Shown here: piece by piece, positions 22,526 through 33,248 of the stretch | Numbering within the stretch: the stretch's first letter is position 1 | How the letters are laid out: each line of letters starts with the position of its first letter | Assembly (NCBI GenBank): GCA_035048495.1 | Contig: CM068540.1 | Location: 10,648,829 to 10,712,828 of the forward strand | Length of the DNA stretch: 64,000 nucleotides | Direction: 5' to 3' | DNA from: Euptelea pleiosperma | Lineage: Eukaryota > Streptophyta > Magnoliopsida > Ranunculales > Eupteleaceae | Notes under the pieces: model-generated | Database searches by the model: none | Told to the model about the DNA's origin: nothing | The model's input: the letters and a program-made list of their open reading frames with translations, nothing else | Program-made: the position numbers and the translations under genes

Positions 22526-22689
22526 GGTATAAATGTGGCCATGACCACGTTTTCCATGACTTCAGTTCTAGGTTTTTTATGCACGAACAGAGAAGCCTTC
22601 TAAGTTTGACTTAATGTTTTTTGTTGTCTTTGTGGCTGTCCATTACCATTACAAATAGCTAACTGAATTCAAGAATTTCCTCAAAAGTT

Positions 22690-22910
22690 GATATCGGTTT
22701 TTTTTCATTTTTTTTGTTATTTTCCGTTATTTGAAAATTTTAAATTCAAATTTTAAATTTCAAAATTTGAATTTCAACACCCATTTTTCTGTTATTTCCA
22801 TTTGTTTTTCTGTTATTTCCATTTTTTTCCATTTTTTTCATTTTTGCCCTTGAGAAAACGGTAACGCCCCCCAGACCGTTATACCGTTATAACGGTCTCC
22901 TTTAAACCTT
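22690..22910. mobile_element. partial AAGGTTTAAA-family MITE
   Basis: Right half of the same family: GAATTTCAACACCCATTTTTC, then AGACCGTTATACCGTTATAAC and TTTAAACCTT at 22901-22910. The left end was not found. Confidence 0.5.
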
Positions 22911-23079
22911 GCTCTATACTGTGAAAAAATTTCGGCTCAAAGTAATCCCTTCTAGTTGTAACGTCCTAGCTGCAACATTGGCTCAATCGACATCAACTTT
23001 ATTTTAATATTCCTTTATCTTGGGTGTTCTTCTAATCAGCTAGCATGGCACTTCCGAATGTGAGCCTCAAATACTGTTC

Positions 23080-23240
23080 AAATTCCCACAGTTGAGATCA
23101 GCCCATGAAAATAAGTCCAATCCAAAGCATATAAATTACTAATCAGGCTGATTTTTGGTTTGTAGGTCCACCATGGGATTGGACAAACGTCCATACGGTC
23201 GGAGTCCTGTAAGAGTGTACCACGTGGCTTATATTGTGTT
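23080..23240. mobile_element. half copy of Mutator-like MITE
   Basis: Carries CAGGCTGATTTTTGGTTTG, TAGGTCCACCATGGGATTGG and CACGTGGCTTATATTGTG, the right arm of the 18249 family; the left arm is missing. Confidence 0.55.
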
Positions 23241-23407
23241 ACCGTACAGAATCCTGTCATTTTAGGTCTGTCAACAGAGCCCGACCGTTATTTTTTTCAA
23301 TGTTTAAGCCCAAATTGACCCAACACGTACACGCGAGGTTGTGTACGACTGTACGCCGTAATTGTTCATTATTGCTAACAGTGCCTCTCTTTCCGACATG
23401 AACCCCA

Positions 23408-24050
23408 AGGTTTAAAAGGGGCCGTTATAACGGACGGGGCATTACCGCTTTCCGTTATAAGGGTCGTTATAAAGAATTGTAACGCTCAAGGGCAAAAACG
23501 GAAAATAACGGAAAAACAGAAAAAATGGCACTGGAATTCAATTTTTGAAATTTAGAATTCAATATTTCAAAAACAGAAATAAGGGCCTTTTTTCACAAAA
23601 AATTTCTGAAAAATTAACAGAAAATAACAGCTGTTATTTTCTGAGCATTTTAACAGTACATAGCGTAACGGGGGAGGTCCGAGTCCGATATAACGGCACC
23701 GTGTACGGTCATATATGCCCCTGCCTACAATATGAGCCACATGGCACAAATTTAGAGAATGCTGACCATATGATGTTTGGCCGATCTCTAGGTGGACCTA
23801 GAAGCCAAAAATCAGTCTGATTAGTGATTTCAAACCTTTCGATCTTGTGCCCCAGATACTGCTAAAATCAACCCTTGAAAATGAGTCTAATCCAACACTC
23901 AGAAATTACTAATAAGGTTGATTTTTGGTTTGTAGGTCCACCTAGGGATTGGTAAAACATCCATACGGTCAGTAAAAATGTGTGACATGTGGCTCATATT
24001 GTAGCCAATGATGACTTACCGCCGGTCATGAAAGTTTTACTCTAATAACA
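23408..24050. mobile_element. AAGGTTTAAA-family MITE with a Mutator-like MITE nested in it or beside it
   Basis: Left end AAGGTTTAAAAGGGGCCG at 23408. From about 23716 the left arm of the 18249-type MITE (CTACAATATGAGCCACATGG) begins and runs to its right end GAAAGTTTTACTC (about 24038). The order suggests the second element landed in the first, whose right half is not visible. Confidence 0.5.
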
Positions 24051-25796
24051 GTGTAACTACATTTCCAACAAAGATTAAATTTAAAAAAAAAATAGTGATT
24101 TTAGAAGGGGAAATGCTATCCCACGGATAATGGAACAAAAATATGTGCGGTTTTAAGGCCATTGACCATTGGATTCAGGAGCAACACAGTTCACAAGGCA
24201 GTAACTACGCTGATCTCTCGAAATCCAAGGGTTATTGGCCTCAACCGCACAAAATATTATTCATGCTTTTCTGTAACAAATCAACTTATAGTGCCCACGG
24301 CACTCTCCAACAAAAGCCTAAGCAATAACTAATAGAACAAATAAAATCGTTGCAAAAAAGAGAGATATGATCAAAACTATGCCCCAACATATTATCCAGA
24401 ACCCTAACATCAAATTACATCACCAGATCGAGTTCTCCAACAAATGTTTCAAATCTCTCCAAGCACTCTTAAGCTTTCAAAAGAGTGATTATACTAAAAG
24501 GAAAATAAAAATATTCTTACATTCGAAATAGAATTGAAGAAAAAAGAAATAAAGAAAAAATATATAATAAAAAAAAATCAGTAACCCTCAGTATAGATCC
24601 TCTTCAATCTTGCGGATCTCCACATCTTCATTAGTGATCTCCTAAACAAAGTTTATATCTACGTAACGATGAAAATGTTATTTTGCTATTTTCTGAGACA
24701 TATTTTGTTGATACTTCTCATTAGATAGCTTATGGCCGATTTTCATCAAATATCAAAGGATACCGAGATGTTAACCTATTTACCCTGCAAACATATGGGA
24801 AAAAGATTGTCGGTCATGAGATGCAGAGTTCTCTTTCTGCTTGTCTGAAGGTGGAGATGTTCCATCCATTGCGAGTGATAATTACCATGGGCTTGATATG
24901 TAACTCTTGGTTGCTAATCCAGTAAAGTCCTCTTTTGAAAGGGAAGGCCCCTTATTTTCTACAATTTTATCGTCACTTTAAAAGTGCTTGGCATCTGCAT
25001 CTTCTCGGTAAGACATCATATATTTTCAATGCTATAACAAATTCTTCTAGGCTTCTTATATCTTCTCACCTATATATTGAAAATCACTCTACTGTGTTAT
25101 AGGCCAAAGTTGTGAGGCATTCAACATCTGATCACGAATGGGAGCTCTACAGATTCCTTCCGGATGTAAGTCATGAATTTTCATTGGCAACAATTCAAGC
25201 AAGAAATCAGATTGTAGGTAGGATGAGATGAACATTAATGGGCTGATGAACGATCCACCCTAGGTCCATAAATGGTGAGCCTCACCAGTGGAGTTTCCTT
25301 ATATAGAGAAAATGAGACTTTTCAAAGGAAAGATGTTTTAGGAAGTTAGAGAGCCACCAATAAATTTTCCTTATAAAGAAAGGGAGATGTTTCAAAAGAA
25401 AACGTTTTAGGAAGATGGAGAGTCATTCTAAGAAGGGAAAATATTTTGGAAAATATGAGACATTTTAGGAAGGAGAGGCATTGGAAAAAGGAAGAGACGT
25501 TTTTGTTAGAATCGTGTGAAGCTCTTCTATATTAAATTAACATACTTACAAAGTCTAAATTACCCCTAGTTTCTTAGTTACATGGATTAAAATGTATAAG
25601 GGTATTTATTGAAAAATATGAAAAAGAATCAGGGAGGAAGCCACGTGGAGGAGAGAGAAAGGTTTTTCATGCGTCCGCTTTAGGATAAAAGTATAGATAG
25701 ATAGATTGCACTGGATGTGAAGGGTAGAGTCAGTAAAATAGGGAAATAATCAGGGATAAAATAAGAAATTTTTTTTTTTTCAGGATACCGACATGT
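24051..25796. other. intergenic, no gene recognised
   Basis: No open frame with a recognisable domain. AT-rich DNA with stretches of more balanced composition at 24600-25250 that could be a decayed gene piece, but no motif supports a call. Confidence 0.45.
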
Positions 25797-25804
25797 AGAA
25801 GTAG

Positions 25805-26686
25805 GGAAAAATTAGTCGCACCACAAGAAACGTGAGGGCACCCGACCTATTGAGTGCACCCCACATTTTGTTTCAAATTTGTGAGGGCACCTGACCTGTT
25901 GAATGCACCCAATTTTTTGCTTGCAAAGGATAGAAGCTTCTCTTCTGTCACAACACACAATATAGGTTTGAAATCACAAATCAAGCTGATTTTTTTTTTC
26001 GTAGGCCCATATAGGGATTGGAAAATATCAATACGGTCAGAGTCCTCAAGAGTATTCCATGGTGGCTCATATTGCACCTTGTCATCAAAGTCTTACTCCA
26101 CCTACATATGGATGTTTGACCAGTCCGTCGGTGGACCTGCAAACCAAAAATAAGCCGGATTAGTGATCTACAACCTTTGGATCTTTTCACCCAAATAACG
26201 CTCAATAAAGCTCAAATTCCTACTGTTAAAATCAACCGAAAATGACTTCAATCCAATGCTTAGAATTCACTATTCACGCTGATTATTGGTTTGCACGTCC
26301 ACCTGGGACTGGCCAAACAACCATATGGTCAGCGTCCAAGAAGAGTGCAGCATGGCTCCTACTGTGGGTTGCATGTTGATAGAAGTTTTAGCCAGTGACA
26401 ATTGGTTGACAGAGGTTTTAATCGTAGCACCAACTAGAGAGAGAGAGGGAGAGAGAGAGAGAGTCATACCGGAGTACCAACGGAAGAAGTCGCCAGAGAG
26501 AATTTATTGCAGACGAAAGCAAAGGAGACGTGAAGAATAGATCGATCGGGTGCGTAAAATACTTTGTAAAGAAAATACCCTAATTTAAAGGGTATTACGG
26601 TAATTAAAATAAAGTAAAAGATGGGGTAAAACAGAAACGGTTTCGGGTGCCCTCACATTTTGTGGGGTGCGACTAAAATTTCCCTC
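25805..26686. mobile_element. 882-bp TIR transposon with nested MITE copies
   Basis: Terminal inverted repeats of about 45 bp: TTAGTCGCACCACAAG...GAGGGCACCCG at the left and CGGGTGCCCTCACATTTTG...GTGCGACTAAAATTTCCC at the right. Flanked by an 8-bp duplication AGAAGTAG (25797-25804 and 26687-26694). The 8-bp duplication fits a hAT-type element. The interior holds degenerate Mutator-like MITE halves (about 25955-26105 and 26105-26390) and a GA microsatellite, so it has served as a landing site. No transposase. Confidence 0.75.
26427..26463. repeat. (GA)n microsatellite
   Basis: Interrupted GA repeat inside the 882-bp TIR element. Confidence 0.9.
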
Positions 26687-26694
26687 AGAAGTAG

Positions 26695-27890
26695 TATAGA
26701 AACATATTTTCATGATGGCCTTCAAGGGGTGTTTTGGTCCTCCTGAAAATTCCTTCTTTATTTTTTTGGTTTATTGGAGATTTAGGAAAACCCTGGTTTA
26801 AAAATTACGGTTATAACCAAGGTTTGAACTTCGTAGTATAGGCTAATCTCGGTCTGGATTGGGCTATCCGATCGGTCTCAGAGGTCCCCGAGAGACTGAT
26901 CCAACGTGTACTGGATCACGCTGGATTGGGCGATTCAGCAATCTGGGTCAGTTGAATTTCCGGATCCATCTGAGTTTGCCGAGTCGACTCGATGAAGTCA
27001 AACCATTTTTTTATGATTTTTTATGCTTTTTTCATCCAAAGAGACTGAAATGGATCAAGTAAAAAATTAATGATTTTTCCTCATTTTTTAATTTTTTTGA
27101 ATTTTTTCTTTAATAATGTGTCTCGGGATCATGCCGAATCGGTCCAATCCAACGGATCCAGATTGAGATTGAAGGTGGCAGATCCGACGGCCGATCATAA
27201 CAGGAACATTACCTATCCGTTATGCCGTTATAAAAAGTCTCTTTCGAACATTGACTAAAATTTAAAACTAAGAGGCTCAAATGGAGATAATAGTTGTCGT
27301 AGAACGCATCACATCCATATCATCCTCTTCTCGGATACAAACTGATACAATTCAAATAAAGGACCGTAAAAAGTGTATTTTAGTAACACCCCCTGAAATT
27401 TGAAAGTAATTAGTAAAACCCTCATATGCCTCCTTGACCTAGTTTAACAGTGGTTGACTTTAAGTCAAAATGAACTTGAATCTCGCATTGTTGGACTGTA
27501 CTTCCAATATTAGGGTCCTTTCATAGGTATATTAACAGGTGCACGATGCGTGTCACATATTAATGTTAGTCAAATGATGGTTAAATTAGGTCAAGGGGGT
27601 TATTCCTAAAATTTGAAAGTATAAGGGGGTATCACTAATTATTTTCAAATTTCAGGGAGTTGTTCCTAAAATACCCTAAAAATCATGCATACCAATAAAG
27701 AAGAAAAGACATTGTTTGGATTGGATAAGAGTTCTGCGTAAAATTATTCTCCTGAGCGATGATATTTAACACAAAAATGTCTTGCAGACACATTTGATAT
27801 TGGGGCCACAAGATCTCATGCCCACAACGAAAGCATAAACTCTTACTGCAGAAACCTCCTTCAATAGGGAGGATTGAGATTAATATGGAT
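26695..27890. other. intergenic with palindromic repeat remnants
   Basis: At about 26795-27240 there is another fold-back-like segment (GGTTATAACCAAGGTTTGAAC at the left, then GATCGG-rich words and TTATGCCGTTATAA). The rest is unique AT-rich DNA. No gene recognised. Confidence 0.45.
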
Positions 27891-28255
27891 GAAAGTTTTT
27901 CTAACCGGCCCACAATATGAGCCACGTGGCATATTTTTAGAGGACATGACTGTATGGATGTTTGGCTAATCTCTATGTGGACCTACAAACCAAAAATCAA
28001 CCTGATTAGTTATTTCTAAGCGTTGGATTGGAGTCATTTTCATGGGTTGGTTTTAACGGTGGAAATTTGAGCATTGTTGACCAATATTGAGGGGTACAAG
28101 AGTTAAAGGTTTGAAATCAGTAATCAGGTCGATTTTGGTTTGTAAGTCAACCTAGGGATTGGCAGTCAGTGTCCTCTAAAAATGTGTCACGTGGCTCATA
28201 TTGTAGGCTGTCAAGAGTTTGTTGACCGTCACTGGTCAGCCAAGTTTTACTCATA
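27891..28255. mobile_element. Mutator-like fold-back MITE copy
   Basis: Left arm GGCCCACAATATGAGCCACG and right arm CACGTGGCTCATATTGTAGG with the family words GTGGACCTACAAACCAAAAA and its complement, ending AAGTTTTACTC. No clean target duplication. Confidence 0.65.
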
Positions 28256-28926
28256 GCAAGGGATTCCTATGGCCGTATTCTTGCATTACGAGCCATAATC
28301 GTCACTGCCCCCAATGCCGAAGAGGCTGAAGCTCATGCGTGGCGCGGGAGCCAAACTAGCAACCGAGTTACAAGTTGAACATGGAGAGTTTGAAGGCGAT
28401 GCTAAGGCAATTGTGGCGTTTTGATGTGATGTTAAAACAATTGCTACATCGAGCATTGAGGTAATCAGGCTGCCCACGTTGTGTGGTTTATTAGGTAATC
28501 AAATCAGGTACATCCCGATCATGGTGGGAGTCCTACCCTCCATTGTTGCGTAAATATACAGACTTTGCGTTTGGCAACACAAAAATAAGTAACTTATTGA
28601 CTTTTATGAGCCAAAAAGTTAAAAAGTTAGTTTGGATGCGTTTTATATTTTAACTTTTGCACAGTCAAAAACTAACTTAAAGCTGAAGCTAATTTTTTTA
28701 GCTTTTAACTTCTAAGAGAAATTACTTCTCAAAAATTAGAACACATCCAACGCTTTTAACTTCTCTCGACTTTTTTGGAGATAAAAAATCAACTAATAAC
28801 TTCTACAACAAGTAGAAGTTCTTTTACTTCTCGTTCCTAAACACACCCTTAGACTATCAGGAGACGGTCCCATTGTGCTTCTCTTTCTACAGTAGCTGTT
28901 CTCTTTTCTATTGCTTATATATATAT
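28256..28926. other. intergenic, no gene recognised
   Basis: 28286-28480 is a more GC-balanced patch without a supported domain. 28580-28850 is AT-rich with inverted AAGTTAAAAAGTTAG-like words around 28615-28760, perhaps one more decayed fold-back element. Confidence 0.4.
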
Positions 28927-28929
28927 ATA

Positions 28930-29875
28930 CTAGTAGGTGGCCCGTGCCCACGGCACTATCTGACAAAGCATTTGCCAAAATCAGGTGCGAGTGGCTTAGA
29001 TCCACCATCCGATAAGTTCTAGGTCATCATTTGCATGTGAAGCCGATAAGAGGGGGGATAAGTGACTTCTCTGTTTTGTTATATGGATGTATAATGGGTG
29101 GCCGGTGCCGTCGGCAGTCCCCTACAAAGCATTTCCCAAAATCGGGTGTGAGTGGTTGAGATCTATAGCCAATTTGGGGGATAAGATCTCGGCCATCCTT
29201 TGTGAAGCTGATAAGAGGGGTATAAGTGGGGAGACAATTCCCCTGTTAAATTAATCCAACTGCCTAAATTTTATTTTATGTAAGGGTTGATATGGGCCCT
29301 TAGATATATGAAGCCTATAAGAGGGGGGGGACAACTTCCCTGTTTTGTTATATAGATAGTGGGTGGCCTGTACCCACGACACTCTCCAACAAAGCGTTTG
29401 CCAAAATCGGGTGTGAGTAGCTGAGATCCACTGTCTATTTTGGAGATAAGATCTTGGCCCTTCTTTGTTGAAACATATAAAAGGGGGTATAAGAAGGGAG
29501 ACAATTACTTCCCTGTTTTGTTATATAGATACTACAATAGCTGCTTCTCTTTCTTAGGCATTCCGTAATAAGACACCTGCCAAAATCGGTGTGAGTGGCT
29601 TAGATCTACCGTCAACCAATTGGGGGATAAGATCTCGTCCATTCTTTATTGAAGCTTATAAGAGTGGGTATAACTGGGGGGACAACAACTGTCACTTGTT
29701 ATATAGATACTAGTGGGTGGCCCGTGCCAACGTCACTCCCCGACAAAGCATTTGCCAAAATCGGATGCTAGTGGCTGAGATCCACCGTCCAGTTGGGATA
29801 AGATCTCGACCCTTCTTTATTGAAGCATGCAAGAGGGGTAGACAACTGAGCTCCCTTGTTATATGGATGCTTCGC
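28930..29875. repeat. tandem array 1 of a dispersed repeat, about five copies of 150-260 bp
   Basis: Copies start near 28930, 29090, 29358, 29525 (decayed) and 29712. Each has GTGGGTGGCCCGTGCC and CACGGCAC (a small GTGCC/GGCAC hairpin), CAAAGCATTTGCCAAAATCGG, GAGTGGCTGAGATCCACCG, GGGGATAAGATCTCG, TATAAGAGGGG and TTGTTATATAGATA. The ACTAGT...GTGCC head resembles Helitron-like termini; a SINE-like or satellite nature is also possible. A second array of the same unit is at 37629-38690. Confidence 0.7.
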
Positions 29876-29985
29876 CTATCAAAACATTAAAAATAAAATA
29901 AAAGAAAAGACATGACATAAATGGATCCTCTAATTACACTGCAGAAGTACAAATTAGAAGGCCAAAATACCACACTAAAACTTGG

Positions 29986-30291
29986 GAGTAAAACTTCTGT
30001 CACAGGCGTTGGCTTCTGTCACAAAGCACAATAGGAGCCACACGGCATACTCTTAGAGGATCCTGACTGTATGGATATTTGGCCAGTCCCTCGGTGGACC
30101 TATAAACCAAAAATCAGCCTGATTAGTGAGTTACAACCTTTGGATCTTTGCACCCAAATAATGCTCAAATTCCTACCGAGGGACTGGCCAAACATCCATA
30201 CGATCAGCATCCACTATAAATGTGCCACATGGCTCGTATTGTGGGTTGTGACAGAAGCATATGTCACAACGCTGTGACAGAAGTTTTACTC
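29986..30291. mobile_element. Mutator-like MITE, 306 bp, perfect ends
   Basis: Ends GAGTAAAACTTCTGTCACAG and its exact complement CTGTGACAGAAGTTTTACTC, flanked by the 9-bp duplication AAAACTTGG (29977-29985, 30292-30300). It has the family's inner words. The perfect ends and duplication make it the reference copy of this family in the window. It lies just downstream of the gene at 30448. Confidence 0.92.
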
Positions 30292-30398
30292 AAAACTTGG
30301 GAGCCATATTATAACTTCCCTTGCAACTACCAACTACCTTGCAATAAATAAACATGAAGAAAACAAGCCCCTCTCGCACAATCAATAATTACATCACT

Positions 30399-30428
30399 AT
30401 CATCATCATCATCATCATCATCATCTGG
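30399..30428. repeat. (ATC)n microsatellite
   Basis: About ten ATC units just beyond the stop codon of the small membrane-protein gene, so probably in its 3' UTR. Confidence 0.9.
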
Positions 30429-30447
30429 TTAGCAGAGGAAACCAGGG

Positions 30448-30801
30448 CTAATGGAAATATGATTGATAGGAGATCATGAACATGAGAATAAGTAAGAGAA
30501 GTCCAACACCCCAAGGAGATCCCCCAGCTCTGTGAAGTGACTCTTTCTCCGGCAACGAAATAAGAAACGGGACCCAACGTCTCTCTTCGCTCGACAGCCA
30601 GTTCACCACAAGTAACAAAAGTAAAGGTGACACCATCAGTACTAGCTTAAGCTGATCGATCACCCCTTCGAACACTGATTCGTAGTTAATATACCATGAG
30701 AGACCCATAAACAAGAACAGTGTAACAAGGAAGAGACACAGGTGTAGAGGAAAAGGAGGAGATTGAGAGGAAGAAGAAGAGTAGCTAACCGCCAGCCATG
30801 T
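30448..30801 (-). CDS. small plant membrane protein with two predicted spans, 5' end uncertain
   Basis: The frame is open from 30801 to a stop at 30448. It encodes a Ser-rich start (SYSSSSSQSPPFPLH), a first hydrophobic span (LCLFLVTLFLFMGLSW), a short loop, a second span (LKLVLMVSPLLLLLVVNWL), a charged loop with FLISLPEKESLHRAGGSPWG, and a third hydrophobic stretch (VGLLLLILMFMISYQSYF). The wording resembles an uncharacterised plant transmembrane family I recall as about 110-150 residues long; the function is unknown. The first in-frame ATG (30708) is inside the first span. Upstream in the same frame there is a TAG (30804-30802) preceded by related-looking codons (RHNNYES), so the gene has either lost its start to a nonsense change or uses an upstream exon. 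Strong conservation of the C-terminal part argues for a real gene. Confidence 0.65.
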   Translation of the reverse strand, partial: TWLAVSYSSSSSQSPPFPLHLCLFLVTLFLFMGLSWYINYESVFEGVIDQLKLVLMVSPLLLLLVVNWLSSEERRWVPFLISLPEKESLHRAGGSPWGVGLLLLILMFMISYQSYFH

Positions 30802-30829
30802 CTAAGACTCGTAGTTATTATGACGCTTT

Positions 30830-31470
30830 GATTTCTACAGAGAGATGAGAGAATAATGACTGAGGTAAATTTTCTAGAATGGACTAGCATTGTTTATATA
30901 GAAGGTTTGTTAGTATAAGTTTCTTGAGGAATAAAAAGAAGGGTTGGGTTGTGAAGCATTTTACTTCAATTCTATGGATTCCCCTTTTTTAATTTGGCTC
31001 CATCCACATGATAATTCCAAGGACGTACGATGAGGGTTTTGCATGGTTAGATTCATGGTATGAGGTTATCAATGAGGTGTTGCCACGTACCACCGTCCAT
31101 GAACTCGATCTTTTTGGAAGGACTAAGGAGAACCAGAATAAAATAAAGCTAGGTTGAGAATTATTTTAAAAGTATACACAAAGATGCTGATCCATGTCAT
31201 TCCTCATAAGCTTTAATACCCCACAACACATGCCATGTGACAAAGAAACTAAAAGGTGAAAGGGGCCAAATTTAATTGCCAAGACCACTTTGAGATGTCT
31301 TACCCTTGTTTTTAATCAAGAAGTTGCTCGTTATATACAACCACTTCAATTCCTCCGATCCCTCATTTGCAACTTCTCTTTTTGACGCCCTAGTAATAAT
31401 CCATTTTTTAAAGCCAAATTGTATTGCAACACCAAAAGAGAGCACAAACCCAAATAACCAGTCAGACCGT
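30830..31470. other. region upstream of the small membrane-protein gene
   Basis: Contains an acceptor-like CTCTCTGTAG on the minus strand (about 30845-30836) that could precede the coding exon of the small membrane-protein gene. Otherwise AT-rich; no other gene recognised. Confidence 0.35.
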
Positions 31471-31815
31471 GGGAGGGACGAGTCTCAAATCTCTATCCAT
31501 GGACTCAACACGCTGGAGGATGGGACGTCCACACTTCTGACGTACCAAAGTTTTTTGCCCTGAGCGCGATAGTATGAGCCATGATTAGAGTAACAAAACA
31601 GAAATGTTCACAAAAGATTTTGCGACATCCAAGATCTGGGTGCAGACATCCGAAGCATACCAACTGGAAGAGCAGGACCAGTTCTAAAGCACCTTCATTA
31701 ACCCCTTTGCATCTGATTCCACCACAAGTGAGTCCATGAAGGCCTCCCGAGACAGCAACAACCCCTTCAGGATGGCCTTTGCGTCTGTCTCTTCGCTAAG
31801 AATGCGTTGTCGGGA
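31470..31815 (-). pseudogene. LINE-type RNase H domain remnant
   Basis: Minus-strand translation gives the pattern of the plant non-LTR retrotransposon RNase H (RVT_3) domain: ILSEETDAKAILKGLLLSR, then VVESDAKGLMKVL with the conserved ESD, then CTQILDVAKSFVNISVLL. Stop codons break it (after MKVL and after SVLL). It would be the C-terminal tail of an L1-like element; no reverse transcriptase is seen beside it. Confidence 0.6.
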
Positions 31816-33000
31816 CCTCCACCCACAAATAGAATTCGGGAGTGTATCGATCCTTTGGTCGCTTATTCGATTAAGCTATGTGATTTTAATAGATTAAATC
31901 CTGCACAAGAAGTAACTAGTGCAACAACCAACTAAAATAACTGAAGAAGAAGAAGAACAACATTAAAATGAACGCTTTTAGGCTGCATTAATATACATAA
32001 GTTGTCTTGTGATTACATAATAACAAGGCTGTGTTAGCTACACAGATGGTTAATTATATGGTTACATAATCACTTGGCAGTGTGGCTACATTGATTACAT
32101 CAATGGTGTTACATGCATGGTTACATCAGCAGTCAGACTAGTAATAGAATGGTGATGCTTGGAGTATTAGCCTAAAACTTCGTCTTCCCGGTATTTTGTT
32201 CTTGCAATAGATAGCATGATGTGCACTGAAAATTTGATTGGATTCGATGCTGGTGGTTATAAAGCATCATTGCCTACTTTGAATATAGTTGCCACCACAT
32301 CTGGTGGTTGGAATACCGTGGAATTTCAGAAGATCAGTGAAGTATTCCATCCTTCCACATGCAAGGAATGATAACATGAGCAGAAATGTGTTAGTATTCA
32401 GATGCAAACAGAACGAAAGCTAGCTCCAAGGAAAAAAGATGAAGTCATAACGTAAGCATGCGACATGCAGATATAACATTTAAATCAAACCATTTTATTG
32501 AACTATACATGAGCACTATCTCCCCACTAATTAAGAGCATGGATCTTAAAATGAACATTAGATCATCTAAGCACCCTGCAAAATGCAATGAGAATAGATG
32601 CTTGTTAGAAGAGAGATAGATGCATGATAGATACCTTAGAGACTTGTAAATCAGGAGATACTTGGAAGATGCCGGCACGAGAATTTCCTTTTGATGGATT
32701 TACCTAGCCAATTATAGGTTCCAACTCTCTGGGAAACAAATTACAGTCGATGATCAAACACCCAAAGTAAAAAAGTGTATTTGTTGAAGGTAACAAGTTA
32801 ATTCATCTTTATATCAACGGCCAATACAAACCAATATTACAGAGTGGACTCCCCTTGGAGATCAGCTGAAGCTGGAAGAGTGAGCCCAATATGACTAGGC
32901 TTCGATGATCGTCTCGAAGAGTAATTTGGGATGTATGTCCTAACAAATTAAAGAAAATCACAACAACAAACTAACAAAGATTAAATAATATAGGATTAGA
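31816..33000. other. downstream flank of the NLR gene, no gene recognised
   Basis: 31990-32150 is rich in repeated GTTACAT/GATTACAT words. 32440-32990 is AT-rich, without supported frames, and may hold 3' untranslated sequence of the NLR. Confidence 0.4.
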
Positions 33001-33026
33001 AGGAAAATAGAAAAACTTACAAGTTT

Positions 33027-33248
33027 TCAAAAGAGACGGTTGATAACCCATTCTCCGTCACGCCAATTTTCAAAAGAGACATCTGGTATGTGTTTCACTT
33101 TCCAATAATCTTCACCCCCATCTCGTGCAAGCCTCCTCGTGAATTCCTCTTGCATATTCGAAAAGCAAAGAACTTTGAGGTTGGTGAGGTTTGCGATGCC
33201 TGAAGGCACTTCCACTAATTTCTCAATGTATCCAATTTTTAACTCTTC
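33027..33248 (-). pseudogene. out-of-frame C-terminal LRR end of the NLR
   Basis: In the frame shifted from the main NLR frame, the sequence resumes EELKIGYIEKLVEVPSGIAN, then LTNLKVLCFSNM and a tail ending WVINRLF with a stop at 33027-33029. This is the ordinary ending of RPM1-like NLRs (last LRR plus an acidic tail). Only a one-base length change just above 33248, next to GCATTGCCTGTCGTG, separates it from the main frame. It is therefore a frameshifted end, or a sequencing error, rather than a separate gene. Confidence 0.8.
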
